A stretch of DNA of 51,458 nt from Candidatus Melainabacteria bacterium (lineage in GTDB: Bacteria > Cyanobacteriota > Vampirovibrionia > Gastranaerophilales > Gastranaerophilaceae). The stretch lies in contig QHME01000014.1 of the NCBI GenBank assembly GCA_003258735.1, forward strand, positions 1 to 51,458. The letters run 5' to 3'. Within the stretch, counting starts at the first letter, position 1, and every line of letters starts with the position of its first letter. Under the pieces are notes generated by a model. It worked only from the letters and a program-made list of their open reading frames with translations, had not been told where the DNA came from and ran no database searches. A program made the position numbers and the translations under genes. Positions 1 to 7,635 of the stretch are shown here, one piece after another.

Positions 1-92
1 CATTTTGCATAAGACTAATATGTTAAATTAGAGATGCAAAAACACCAAGTAGGAACAGAATATTACGTTTCGCTTTAGCTCAACTCATAATC

Positions 93-110
93 TAGTCAGT
101 TCAGCATGAC
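93..110 (-). repeat. Half copy of GTCATNCTGAAC palindromic repeat
   Basis: Read on the minus strand this begins GTCATGCTGAAC, the left arm of a dispersed imperfect palindrome that also occurs near 3350, 14715, 23542, 41477, 44891, 44975 and 45272. Only one arm is recognisable here. It stops just before the open frame of the XRE remnant at 114. Confidence 0.5.
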
Positions 111-113
111 TAA

Positions 114-200
114 AATCAAATTGTAACTGTCAAAAATCTTGAAAATATTGCCAATGCACTGAACATCCCAATCCAAGAATTGTTTAATTTTGTGATTTAG
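114..200 (+). pseudogene. 3' remnant of an XRE-family HTH regulator
   Basis: The open frame begins right after an in-frame TAA (111-113) and reads ...TVKNLENIANALNIPIQELF then a few residues and TAG at 198-200. LENIANALNIP..ELF is the classic last helix of a Cro/C1-type (XRE) DNA-binding domain. There is no start codon and the DNA-recognition helices are missing, so only about 28 residues survive. Two more truncated XRE genes lie at 38746-39045 and 43509-43769. It is most likely a non-functional relic. The alternative, that the rest of the gene lies upstream of the window, is excluded by the in-frame stop. Confidence 0.6.
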
Positions 201-246
201 CTAAACAATGAAAGCGTTGTTGGCATGGCAATGCCGCCCTATAATT

Positions 247-310
247 TTAAATAGCCTGACTTCCTGTCTTTTTGCCCTCCTGCCTTCCAAAATTTCCTCT
301 TGCCTTCTTA
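247..310 (+). repeat. Degenerate 8-bp tandem repeat (CCYTCYTG)n, copy 1
   Basis: A pyrimidine-rich stretch built from octamer-like units such as ACTTCCTG, TCTTTTTG, CCCTCCTG and CCTTCCAA, then a second short run CTCTTG CCTTCTTA. It is preceded by TTTTAAATAGCCTGAC, which is nearly the same as the flank of the copy at 14781. Non-coding. The rest of 201-367 holds only this repeat, two small hairpins (near 207-224 and 220-233) and the lepA promoter. Confidence 0.6.
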
Positions 311-332
311 AACATTAGTCGGTGGTAACAGA

Positions 333-360
333 TTTACAATCCTTATTTTTCATATATAAT
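333..360 (+). promoter_or_regulatory. lepA promoter, leaderless type
   Basis: TTTACA (333-338), a 16-bp spacer and TATAAT (355-360). The lepA ATG is at 368, only 7 nt after the -10 box, so transcription should start at or within 1-2 nt of the start codon. No Shine-Dalgarno sequence is present. Confidence 0.7.
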
Positions 361-367
361 CAAAATT

Positions 368-2170
368 ATGAAAACTAGAGATAACGTAAGAAATTTTTGT
401 ATTATTGCCCACATTGACCACGGTAAATCAACTTTAGCAGACAGACTTCTTGAAAAAACAGGAACTGTTGCCCAGCGAGATATGCAAGAACAATTGCTTG
501 ATTCCATGGACATTGAGCGCGAACGCGGTATTACTATCAAGTTAAATGCCGCAAGAATGAACTATAAAGCCGCTGATGGCAAGGACTATGAACTTAATTT
601 GATTGATACTCCAGGGCACGTGGATTTTTCTTACGAAGTTTCTAGATCATTGGCAGCTTGTGAAGGAGCTTTACTGATTGTTGACGCGACTCAAGGTGTT
701 GAGGCACAAACTCTTGCCAATGTTTACCTTGCAATTGAACAAGACTTAGAAATTATTCCTGTTATTAATAAAATAGACTTGCCTTCTGCTGATGTAGAAC
801 GCGTAAGACAAGAAATTGAAGAAATACTCGGAATAGATGCATCAATGGCAATTCCTGTGAGTGCAAAGACAGGTGAAGGTATAGATGATGTCTTGGAGGC
901 AGTTGTAAATTACATCCCTGCTCCAATAGATAATTCTGATAAACCGCTTAGAGCACTCGTTTTTGACAGTGTATATGACCAATATTTAGGAACAGTGTGC
1001 TATTTCAAGGTTGTTGACGGTTCAATTTCACTTGGCGATAATGTTCGATTTATGGCTTCAAATAAAGAATATGAAGTTGTTGAACTTGGTTACCAAACCC
1101 CTGCAAGGGTGCCTGTAAAAAAACTGACTTGTGGTGATGTAGGTTATTTCGCAGGTTCAATCAAAGAATTAACCAGATTTGTAGGCGATACAATTACAAA
1201 TGTTGATGCCCCTGCGGCTGAACCACTACCTGGGTACAAAGAAGCTTTACCTATGGTATTTTCAGGTATGTATCCTGTTGATAATGAAGATTATGGCGAC
1301 CTGAAAGAAGCATTGGAAAAGTTAAAACTCAACGACAGCAGTATCACGTTTGAACCTGAAACATCTAATGCATTAGGTTTTGGTTTCCGTTGCGGATTTT
1401 TGGGTATGCTCCACATGGAAATTGCGCAAGAACGTTTGGAACGTGAATATAATTTGTCACTGGTTACAACTGCACCATCTGTAGTTTATAAGGTTCACAA
1501 AACTAATGGAGAAATCGTTGAAATCGACAACCCAGCAAACCTTCCTGCAGCACAGTATAGAGACTATATTGAAGAACCTTACGTAAAAGTTCAAATCATC
1601 ACTCCAAATGAGTTTGTAGGAACATTGATGGATTTGGCGCAAACCAAACGCGGTATATTTATTAACATGACATATCTTGATAAAGTTCGTGTTGATTTGG
1701 CTTACGAAATTCCATTAAGTGAGGTCATCACTGATTTTTATGACCAATTGAAATCAAGAACAAAAGGTTATGCAAGTTTAGACTATGAATTTAGCGAATA
1801 CAAGCGTTCAAAACTTGTAAAACTTGATATCATGTTATCAGGTGAAGTAGTCGATGCACTTTCTGTAATATGTCACGAGGACAGCGCATTCTATATCGGA
1901 CAAAAACTTACAACAAAATTAAAAGAAATAATTCCGCGCCAATTGTTTGAAGTACCTGTTCAAGCAGCCGTTGGCGGAAGAGTAATTGCAAGAACAACAA
2001 TCAAAGCAATGAGAAAGAATGTACTTGCAAAATGTTACGGTGGTGATATTTCTCGTAAACGTAAACTTCTTGAAAAACAGAAAAAAGGTAAAAAACGTAT
2101 GAAATCTGTTGGAAGTGTGGAAGTTCCTCAAGAGGCATTTATGGCTGTACTTAGCCTTGATGAGGACTAA
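368..2170 (+). CDS. lepA: Elongation factor 4 (LepA), ribosomal back-translocase GTPase
   Basis: LepA/EF4 is a translational GTPase that acts on stalled or mispositioned ribosomes. At 600 residues it is full length for the family. The G domain shows G1 AHIDHGKST (14-22), the switch-I GITIK segment (54-58), G3 DTPGH (80-84), G4 NKID (134-137) and a G5 SAK. The LepA-specific C-terminal domain ends with the typical basic stretch DISRKRKLLEKQKKGKKR and a VPQEAF motif, which distinguishes it from EF-G and TypA. The -10 box lies 7 nt upstream of the ATG and there is no ribosome binding site, so it is probably translated from a leaderless message. Its last 20 nt overlap the 3' end of the convergent HTH gene. 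Confidence 0.97.
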   Translation: MKTRDNVRNFCIIAHIDHGKSTLADRLLEKTGTVAQRDMQEQLLDSMDIERERGITIKLNAARMNYKAADGKDYELNLIDTPGHVDFSYEVSRSLAACEGALLIVDATQGVEAQTLANVYLAIEQDLEIIPVINKIDLPSADVERVRQEIEEILGIDASMAIPVSAKTGEGIDDVLEAVVNYIPAPIDNSDKPLRALVFDSVYDQYLGTVCYFKVVDGSISLGDNVRFMASNKEYEVVELGYQTPARVPVKKLTCGDVGYFAGSIKELTRFVGDTITNVDAPAAEPLPGYKEALPMVFSGMYPVDNEDYGDLKEALEKLKLNDSSITFEPETSNALGFGFRCGFLGMLHMEIAQERLEREYNLSLVTTAPSVVYKVHKTNGEIVEIDNPANLPAAQYRDYIEEPYVKVQIITPNEFVGTLMDLAQTKRGIFINMTYLDKVRVDLAYEIPLSEVITDFYDQLKSRTKGYASLDYEFSEYKRSKLVKLDIMLSGEVVDALSVICHEDSAFYIGQKLTTKLKEIIPRQLFEVPVQAAVGGRVIARTTIKAMRKNVLAKCYGGDISRKRKLLEKQKKGKKRMKSVGSVEVPQEAFMAVLSLDED

Positions 2171-2462
2171 TAGTATTCCACTCTTGAGCCATCATAGAAG
2201 CATCAAGCCTGTTTTTTGCGCCAATTTTGCGCAAAATTGCTGCTACGTGAGCTTTTACAGTATGATGCGTAATCATTAAAATCCTTGCAATTTCCTTGTT
2301 GGTAAGCCCTTTCATTACATACCCCAAAACTTCCAACTCCCTATCTGTAAGGTTTTTATTTGCAACTCTTGCTTTTAATGAATTATTCTTTGTCATTCCA
2401 GCATTGTCCTTTCCAATTTTCTTCAATCTTACTCTTATATAGCCCAAATGACTATTAACCAC
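2151..2462 (-). CDS. Solitary LuxR/GerE-type helix-turn-helix protein
   Basis: The core LTDRELEVLGYVMKGLTNKE, followed by IA..L.IT.HTVKAHV..ILRKIGAKNR, is a GerE-type DNA-binding domain, as found at the C-terminus of NarL/FixJ and LuxR regulators. No receiver or ligand domain precedes it; the whole product is 103 residues from a GTG at 2462, or 81 residues from the ATG at 2396. The ATG has a purine-rich GGAAAGGA about 10 nt upstream and gives a protein that starts just before the HTH, so it may be the true start. It converges on lepA with a 20-nt overlap. Likely a transcription regulator; targets unknown. The divergent small-protein gene at 2730 is the nearest candidate target. Confidence 0.85.
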   Translation of the reverse strand: MVNSHLGYIRVRLKKIGKDNAGMTKNNSLKARVANKNLTDRELEVLGYVMKGLTNKEIARILMITHHTVKAHVAAILRKIGAKNRLDASMMAQEWNTISPHQG

Positions 2463-2620
2463 ATGGGTAGTTTTAATACTTCAGGCAATATATATGGAAA
2501 ACAATAGACTCTACAATACAACAAAATAATAACGTGATTTTCTATCATCAAGACAACTTTCCACACCAACATTACAAAATATTAAGAAAACTTAACAAAA
2601 GAGAAAAACATGCGCAATTA

Positions 2621-2648
2621 TTTACAAGTGAAATACTTTATATATATA
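2621..2648 (+). promoter_or_regulatory. Putative promoter of the first PFAELFA gene
   Basis: TTTACA (2621-2626), 16-bp spacer, TATATA (2643-2648). A leader of about 75 nt would precede the ATG at 2730, unlike the leaderless genes of the window. The -10 match is moderate. Confidence 0.45.
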
Positions 2649-2729
2649 CGAGATGGAAAACAAAATATAGGATGATTGTTAAACAGAACTCAAATAAGAG
2701 AGTATGTGAGTAAAAAGGAGATTCGACAA

Positions 2730-3152
2730 ATGACACTAAACGGAATTGGTAACAGTTTTTTCAATGGGATTACACACCTTCACCAATCAAGTGATGGTAA
2801 AACAGTTCAAAGACAAGCTCAAACAGAATCAACCGGTTTGATTAATTTTAAAGGTGTTGATTCAACTCAAAGAAAAGATTTAGATAAACTAAACCCTTAT
2901 GCAAGTATGGGTGTAAATTTTTCTAAAACTCCAGCTACAACAGAACAAAGAATTGCAGATGTAGCTCAACAAGATTTTGGAACATTTACCGGAAACTATA
3001 CATTGACAAATACTCAGGCTGCAAATTATGATTTGGCAGATTATAGGGCTAAATTAAATCCGGCAGGCTTTGCCGCAGAATATGTCGACCCAGAAGTTGT
3101 TGGGGCACATGTTCAAGATAAAACAAGTCCGTTCGCAGAACTCTTTGCATAG
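2730..3152 (+). CDS. Small protein with C-terminal PFAELFA motif (paralogue 1)
   Basis: A 140-residue protein of unknown function. The frame is open from 2676, but AAAAGGAG 10 nt upstream of the ATG at 2730 fixes that start (MTLNGIGNSFFNG). It is polar, with no signal peptide or membrane segment. It aligns with its downstream neighbour (3587-3997): both have an N/QFKG tetrapeptide near residue 45 and both end in exactly PFAELFA, preceded by DKTS here and DPNG there. Strong ribosome binding site and strong terminator suggest an abundant product. The conserved extreme C-terminus looks like a recognition tag for export, proteolysis or a binding partner, but that is inference. No known family recognised. 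Confidence 0.8.
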   Translation: MTLNGIGNSFFNGITHLHQSSDGKTVQRQAQTESTGLINFKGVDSTQRKDLDKLNPYASMGVNFSKTPATTEQRIADVAQQDFGTFTGNYTLTNTQAANYDLADYRAKLNPAGFAAEYVDPEVVGAHVQDKTSPFAELFA

Positions 3153-3187
3153 TTACGAATTTGCAAACTCACATACAAAATTTTCAG

Positions 3188-3219
3188 GGTCAGTCTCTCC
3201 GACTGACCTTTTATTTTTT
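3188..3219 (+). terminator. Rho-independent terminator
   Basis: Perfect 8-bp stem GGTCAGTC / GACTGACC (3188-3195, 3201-3208) with a TCTCC loop, followed by TTTTATTTTTT. It ends the transcript of the gene at 2730. Confidence 0.9.
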
Positions 3220-3349
3220 GGGGGAGAGATTTTAAGGTTGAGGAATATAGTTTAACATATTAGTCTTATATGAAATTTGTAATATTTGAGCCCCTGAAAC
3301 TACACAGTCGCCAAAAACGTGACTCCACATCGTTCCGCATTCCGCTCCT

Positions 3350-3364
3350 GTTGTTCAGAGTGAC
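3350..3364 (-). repeat. Half copy of GTCATNCTGAAC palindromic repeat
   Basis: The minus strand reads GTCACTCTGAACAAC. The neighbouring 3320-3349 (GTGACTCCACATCG..) can pair weakly with it, so this may be a diverged full copy. It lies about 55 bp before the octamer repeat at 3417, the same order as at 93/247 and 14715/14768. Confidence 0.45.
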
Positions 3365-3416
3365 ATAGACCTTTTTGTATGATTAGAATACTATTTGTGA
3401 CCTGTACAATATTAAC

Positions 3417-3460
3417 CAGCTTGCCCTCTTGACCTCCTGCCATCTGACTTCTTCTCTTCA
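3417..3460 (+). repeat. Degenerate 8-bp tandem repeat (CCYTCYTG)n, copy 2
   Basis: Units CCCTCTTG, ACCTCCTG, CCATCTGA and CTTCTTCTC in tandem, preceded by ATTAACCAGC. The intergenic stretch 3153-3586 (434 bp) holds the terminator at 3188, the palindrome arm at 3350 and this repeat; nothing else could be recognised. Confidence 0.55.
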
Positions 3461-3586
3461 TTTTCCCAAAAAGCGCGAGATTGTAAACTTATGTAACAAA
3501 AAATCAAATTTTTTAGTCTATTGACTAAAGATTCTTAAAATACATGCCGTAACTAATTATGTGAGTAAAACATAAGGAGAACCGAA

Positions 3587-3997
3587 ATGGCTATCAAGTT
3601 TAATGATTTTAATAACAGTTATAACAATTATAACTTAGCTATCGGTAAAGCTCTTGCAAAAGAGACTAAGAAAGCAGAAGAAACAAAAGCTACTGAGAAA
3701 TCAAACGCTCAATTCAAAGGTTTGGAAAATGAAACAGATTTATTAACACAAAATACCCAATACTTGTACGGTGTAAAACTTGGCAAGTTTACAGCTGAAG
3801 ACAAAGAACTTGCTGACAGCACAAACGCAATTTTGGCAAGCTTAGGATATGACTACAAAGTATCTGCAGCACAAGTTGCAAGCGTTACAAACGGTATCAA
3901 AAATGTGGTTGCCCCAGGAATGAAAGCTGCAGCTGATGGTGCTGTTGCTGCAAACATCAAAGACCCTAACGGTCCATTTGCAGAATTATTTGCATAA
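3587..3997 (+). CDS. Small protein with C-terminal PFAELFA motif (paralogue 2)
   Basis: A 136-residue protein, tandem paralogue of the gene at 2730. The start is set by AAGGAGA 8 nt upstream (TAAGGAGAACCGAAATG). The N-terminal 50 residues are Lys/Glu/Thr-rich and probably helical (LAKETKKAEETKATEK). They are followed by QFKGLENETDLL, which matches NFKGVDSTQRKDL of the first paralogue, then an alanine-rich helical part and the tail NIKDPNGPFAELFA. No signal peptide or membrane segment. It has its own terminator. Function unknown; the conserved tail suggests a short linear signal read by other machinery. High alanine/lysine content and strong expression signals suggest an abundant protein. Confidence 0.85.
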   Translation: MAIKFNDFNNSYNNYNLAIGKALAKETKKAEETKATEKSNAQFKGLENETDLLTQNTQYLYGVKLGKFTAEDKELADSTNAILASLGYDYKVSAAQVASVTNGIKNVVAPGMKAAADGAVAANIKDPNGPFAELFA

Positions 3998-4032
3998 GAC
4001 TTATAAATATACTTACTCACACATTTATTTTT

Positions 4033-4066
4033 AGGCTGGTTTAATAAAATCAGCCTTTTAATTTGG
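4033..4066 (+). terminator. Rho-independent terminator
   Basis: AGGCTGGTTT (4033-4042), loop AATA, AAATCAGCCT (4047-4056), then TTTAATTT. The stem includes one G-T pair. It follows the second PFAELFA gene by about 35 nt. Confidence 0.85.
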
Positions 4067-4142
4067 TTTTGAATGCACAATATTATGTCATTCAAAAAGC
4101 TTAATATCTTTATTTAAAGAACCTCAATTTTCACAGCAAAAT

Positions 4143-4162
4143 AACTGGTCAAAAGACCAGTT
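4143..4162 (-). terminator. Hairpin downstream of the 52-residue gene
   Basis: Perfect inverted repeat AACTGGTC AAAA GACCAGTT. On the minus strand it follows the stop codon at 4190 by about 28 nt and is followed by ATTTT, so it fits a weak intrinsic terminator for the small minus-strand gene. Confidence 0.6.
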
Positions 4163-4189
4163 GATTTGCATTTTTAGATATTAAGCCTC

Positions 4190-4348
4190 TTAAACAAGTC
4201 CTAGGACTTTTTTATACCAAGAGAAAGATTCTAACTCACTGCCATTGAAAGTTGTTTTTGTGCATTGAGATTTTAAATAAGTTTCAAACTCATCGGTAAA
4301 TTTTGACTTAACTTTTTTTGTTTCATTTTCAGAAATTACTGTTGCCAT
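4190..4348 (-). CDS. Small unknown protein, 52 residues
   Basis: This short frame reads MATVISENETKKVKSKFTDE, then FETYLKSQ and a tail ending SWYKKVLGLV. Its ATG (4346-4348) is preceded by a strong ribosome binding site, AAAGGAG, about 8 nt upstream on the minus strand, and a hairpin follows the stop. The first 15 residues are charged and probably disordered; the rest could form one or two amphipathic helices. One cysteine, no membrane segment. The gene lies alone between the PFAELFA pair and the AcsE-like gene. No family recognised. The ribosome binding site and hairpin make a real gene likely despite the length. Confidence 0.65.
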   Translation of the reverse strand: MATVISENETKKVKSKFTDEFETYLKSQCTKTTFNGSELESFSWYKKVLGLV

Positions 4349-4542
4349 AGACCTACTCCTTTACACATTAAAAAATCATTCAAGAACCTGCTATATTATA
4401 ACATGAAATTGAAGGTTTTTCTAGCTTTAAGTCATGATAAAAATATTTTTTGCCACTATACGCGCATTTTAATTGTAAAATTTTATTAAGGAATTTTGTT
4501 TATTTAAACTTAACTGAAATAAATGTAAAAATAAGCACTTTT

Positions 4543-4574
4543 TTGACAAAATTTTGGGATTTTTGTGGTAGTAT
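4543..4574 (+). promoter_or_regulatory. Extended -10 promoter of the AcsE-like gene, leaderless type
   Basis: TGG TAGTAT (4566-4574) is an extended -10 box ending 6 nt before the ATG at 4581. A TTGACA lies at 4543-4548, but the 20-bp spacer is too long, so the TGn extension probably carries the promoter. The gap 4349-4580 otherwise holds only AT-rich sequence. Confidence 0.55.
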
Positions 4575-4580
4575 TTTTAT

Positions 4581-5492
4581 ATGAAACTTATCGGAGAAAA
4601 TATACATATAATCTCAAAATCAATACGTGAAGCATTGGAAAATCGAGATGAAAATTTTGTTAAAAATTTGATAAAAATACAAAATAATGTTGACTGTATT
4701 GATTTGAACATTGGACCGGCTCGTGGAAAGCTTGATAAGATTTTTGATTGGCTTATCCCACTTGCACAAGACAAAAATCTTTCACTTGATTCGACAAATG
4801 TTCAAACGCTTGTCGAGGGTATGAAACTTGTCAAAAATCCGTCAGAAAGTTTTATCAACAGCACCTCAAAAGATAGCGAAAAATTAGAAGTTTTGACAGA
4901 TTTAGCTGCAGAATACGGCAGTAATTTAATTGCACTTGCATTGTCAAAAGAAACAGGAATACCAAAAACCGCTGATGGAAGATTAGAAATAGTCTTTGAA
5001 ATTTACGAAAAATGTATGGAAAAAGGAATTGAAAGCGACAAAATTTACTTTGACCCTCTAATTTTACCAATTTGTGCCGACCAATCTCAAGCTTTGGAAT
5101 CTTTGAACACTATTCAAATGATTAAAGAAAGTTTTGAACCTAAAGTCAACACTGTTATCGGATTGTCAAACATTTCAAACGGCTGTCCCAAAAACTTGCG
5201 CCCTATGATAAACCAAGTTTACGCGACATTGGCATTTGGTGCAGGACTGGATGCAATAATTCTTGATGCTAAAGATGTGGAACTGGTGAGAATTTTAAAT
5301 ATGCTTGAATCTCAAACACCTGAAACTTCAGTTGACAGATTATATTTTAACCTTGCCAACATGGTTCAAAACTTTGAAGATATTAACGAAATTAAGTTTG
5401 ACAAAACTAGTATTAGGGAGCAAAATATCATTAAAACTGCAGAGATTTTACTCAACAAAAAAATATACTCTGACAGCTTTACACAGGTGTAA
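4581..5492 (+). CDS. AcsE-like methyltetrahydrofolate:corrinoid methyltransferase
   Basis: A dihydropteroate-synthase-fold (TIM barrel) pterin-binding protein of 303 residues. In the acetyl-CoA pathway, AcsE moves a methyl group from methyl-tetrahydrofolate to the cobalt of a corrinoid iron-sulfur protein. Motifs seen in AcsE order: LIGENIHIISKSI, DLNIGPA, LDSTNV, INSTS, TGIPKT, DPLILPI, GLSNISNGCP and near the C-terminus TAEILLNKKIYSDSF. GLSN carries the Asn expected to contact the pterin. It is about 40 residues longer than typical AcsE, with an insert before TAEILL (roughly 240-280). No corrinoid protein or CO dehydrogenase gene lies nearby, so it may serve another corrinoid or cobalamin partner. 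Leaderless-type promoter. Confidence 0.8.
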   Translation: MKLIGENIHIISKSIREALENRDENFVKNLIKIQNNVDCIDLNIGPARGKLDKIFDWLIPLAQDKNLSLDSTNVQTLVEGMKLVKNPSESFINSTSKDSEKLEVLTDLAAEYGSNLIALALSKETGIPKTADGRLEIVFEIYEKCMEKGIESDKIYFDPLILPICADQSQALESLNTIQMIKESFEPKVNTVIGLSNISNGCPKNLRPMINQVYATLAFGAGLDAIILDAKDVELVRILNMLESQTPETSVDRLYFNLANMVQNFEDINEIKFDKTSIREQNIIKTAEILLNKKIYSDSFTQV

Positions 5493-5537
5493 TTTTTGTG
5501 GTAATATCCAAATAAAATAAGGAATTTTTGAGGAGTT

Positions 5538-7631
5538 ATGAAAATAAAAAAATCGCTATTAACAAGTATTTTGGTTTCAACACTATTTTTAGGTATGTCA
5601 CCAGCAATTGCGCAAATGTCTCCAGAAGCAAGTACTTTATATCAAGAGGCTTGCAGTGCGGAACATCAACAAGATTTGAAAGCTGCAATCTCAAAACTTG
5701 AACAAGCTATTCAAGTTTCAGGTGGGGATTCAATGATTTATACTAAACTTGCTGGGCTATACTCAGAAATAGACGATACCGACAAGGCACTTGCAACATA
5801 TAAAAAAGTTATCGAATTAAAACCGGATGATGCGTTTATTTATATCAGTATTGGCAGCATTTACGAAACTCAAGCCAAATACAAAGATGCTCTTCAAGCT
5901 TATGAAAAGGCATTGGATATTTTTCCGGAATATAAATACAACTACTACAATATTGCAAATGCGCAGTACCAATTGAAAGATTATACTAATGCAATCAAAA
6001 ATTATAATGCATTTTTAGAAACATATTCTCAACACACTGAGTCAAGAGAAAATTTGGCATCAGCTTATCTCGCAACAAAAGATTATGAAAATGCCTCAAA
6101 ACAATATCAAATCATTTATGACAAAAATCCTGAATCATTTAAAAACTTCTCAGAATACGGTATTGCATTGTTAAATACAAACGAATCTGAAAAAGCCGCC
6201 GAAATGTTAGAAAAAGCTATCGCACTTGATCCTGACAACAACTCTGCTCATTTAGGCTTGGCTCAAGCATATCAAGATTTAGGAAAAAACGATTTGTCTT
6301 ATGAACAATATCAACTTGTTTTGGCAAAAGTTCCTAATTTGAACACTGTCAGACTTGATTATGCAAATTTGCTTTCTGACATGAACAAAAATACAGAGGC
6401 AATTGCACAATACAATATGTACATAAAAGCTTATCCAAATGACGTAAACGGGTACAAACGTATCGCAGCAATTTACAAAGAATTGAATAATATGGATAAA
6501 GCACTTGAAAATTACCTTATTGCAGCATCTAAAGATGGTAATGATATCGGTATCAAAAAAGATATCGCGTTTTGTTATCACAACAGAAAAGATTACACAA
6601 ATGCAATCAAATATTATGATGAAATTTTGAAGGTTCAACCTGATGATTACAATGTTAAATTTAACAAAGCATTAGCTCTTCATGCTCTTCACAAATACCA
6701 AGATGCAATCGTTTTATATAAAGAACTTCAAACTGTAAAAAGCGATAAAACCGTCAAAGACAATTTGAATGATGCATTGGTTTCAAGAGCGCATCAACTT
6801 ATTGAACTTGAAGACTACACAGAAGCTATGGATGATATAAAAACAGCATTAAAAGACGGATATGCTGATGGTTATGCCTATTACGGACTTGCAAAAATCT
6901 ACCGTGCACAGGGTGACAATACAAAAGCCTCTGAAAATTACGAAAAAGCAATTTCGCTTGACCCTGATAAAACACAATATTCAGCAGAATATAGCGATTT
7001 TATTTCATCACTATATAGCCCAAAAACAACGGTAGAAAAAGTTGCACCAAATACAGGTGAAATCTCTGCAGTGAATATCACAATTGACGGTGCTGACAGT
7101 TCTACAACCACCGCAACTTCAAAAAAACAAGAAACACCTGTTGTAAAATCTTCTGCAATAATAATGAAACAAAACGAAGATTTAATTACAGAAGGTGATA
7201 AAAATTTCAAAAGCAACAATTACGATGCTGCTATAAAGAATTATCAAGACGCATTACAAATTGTTCCAAATGATGCAATTACTTTACTAAAAATCGGTAA
7301 TATCTATAAACTGAAAGAAGATAACACAAAGGCTGTTAATTTCTATCAAAAATCTATCATTGTAAACCCTGATTATACCGACGGATGGTTTAATTTAGGT
7401 TTGGCTTATGCAAATGAAAACAATATCATCGAGGCTCAAAAGAGTTTTGAAAAGGTAATTTCACTTGATTCTGACTACAATTTCGGATACGCATATTATG
7501 CACTTGGCAGAGCCTTAGAATCTCAAGGCAAAAAGTCAGATGCCATCAAAAATTACAAATTGTTCATCAAACATAACAATGACAATGAAATGATTAATAC
7601 TGTTCAAGCTCAAATCAAACAACTTCAATAA
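5538..7631 (+). CDS. Secreted/periplasmic TPR-repeat protein
   Basis: 697 residues. A signal peptide (MKIKKSLLTSILVSTLFLGM..AIA, cleavage near 25) is followed by about a dozen tetratricopeptide repeats, with clear units such as ALATYKKVIELKPDDAFIYI and ALQAYEKALDIFPEYKYNYY. A Thr/Ser/Val-rich linker (roughly 495-545) separates them from a second block of about three TPRs. TPRs are protein-binding superhelices; after export this one would act as a scaffold in the periplasm or on the outer membrane. The start is set by GAGGAG 6 nt upstream. A small putative lipoprotein follows 4 nt later, so the two are probably co-expressed. Partner and process unknown. Confidence 0.85.
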   Translation: MKIKKSLLTSILVSTLFLGMSPAIAQMSPEASTLYQEACSAEHQQDLKAAISKLEQAIQVSGGDSMIYTKLAGLYSEIDDTDKALATYKKVIELKPDDAFIYISIGSIYETQAKYKDALQAYEKALDIFPEYKYNYYNIANAQYQLKDYTNAIKNYNAFLETYSQHTESRENLASAYLATKDYENASKQYQIIYDKNPESFKNFSEYGIALLNTNESEKAAEMLEKAIALDPDNNSAHLGLAQAYQDLGKNDLSYEQYQLVLAKVPNLNTVRLDYANLLSDMNKNTEAIAQYNMYIKAYPNDVNGYKRIAAIYKELNNMDKALENYLIAASKDGNDIGIKKDIAFCYHNRKDYTNAIKYYDEILKVQPDDYNVKFNKALALHALHKYQDAIVLYKELQTVKSDKTVKDNLNDALVSRAHQLIELEDYTEAMDDIKTALKDGYADGYAYYGLAKIYRAQGDNTKASENYEKAISLDPDKTQYSAEYSDFISSLYSPKTTVEKVAPNTGEISAVNITIDGADSSTTTATSKKQETPVVKSSAIIMKQNEDLITEGDKNFKSNNYDAAIKNYQDALQIVPNDAITLLKIGNIYKLKEDNTKAVNFYQKSIIVNPDYTDGWFNLGLAYANENNIIEAQKSFEKVISLDSDYNFGYAYYALGRALESQGKKSDAIKNYKLFIKHNNDNEMINTVQAQIKQLQ

Positions 7632-7635
7632 CGAT

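Noticed and set aside
2676..2729. Upstream extension of the first PFAELFA gene (18 extra residues)
   Set aside because: AAAAGGAG lies inside the extension, ideally placed for the ATG at 2730; the extension has no ribosome binding site.
3070..3255. Plus-strand frame of 61 codons overlapping the end of the first PFAELFA gene
   Set aside because: Shadow frame that runs through the terminator; no ribosome binding site.
5538..7631. CRISPR-like or tandem DNA repeat in the TPR genes
   Set aside because: The periodicity is at protein level (34-residue TPR units); the DNA copies are not identical and there are no spacers.
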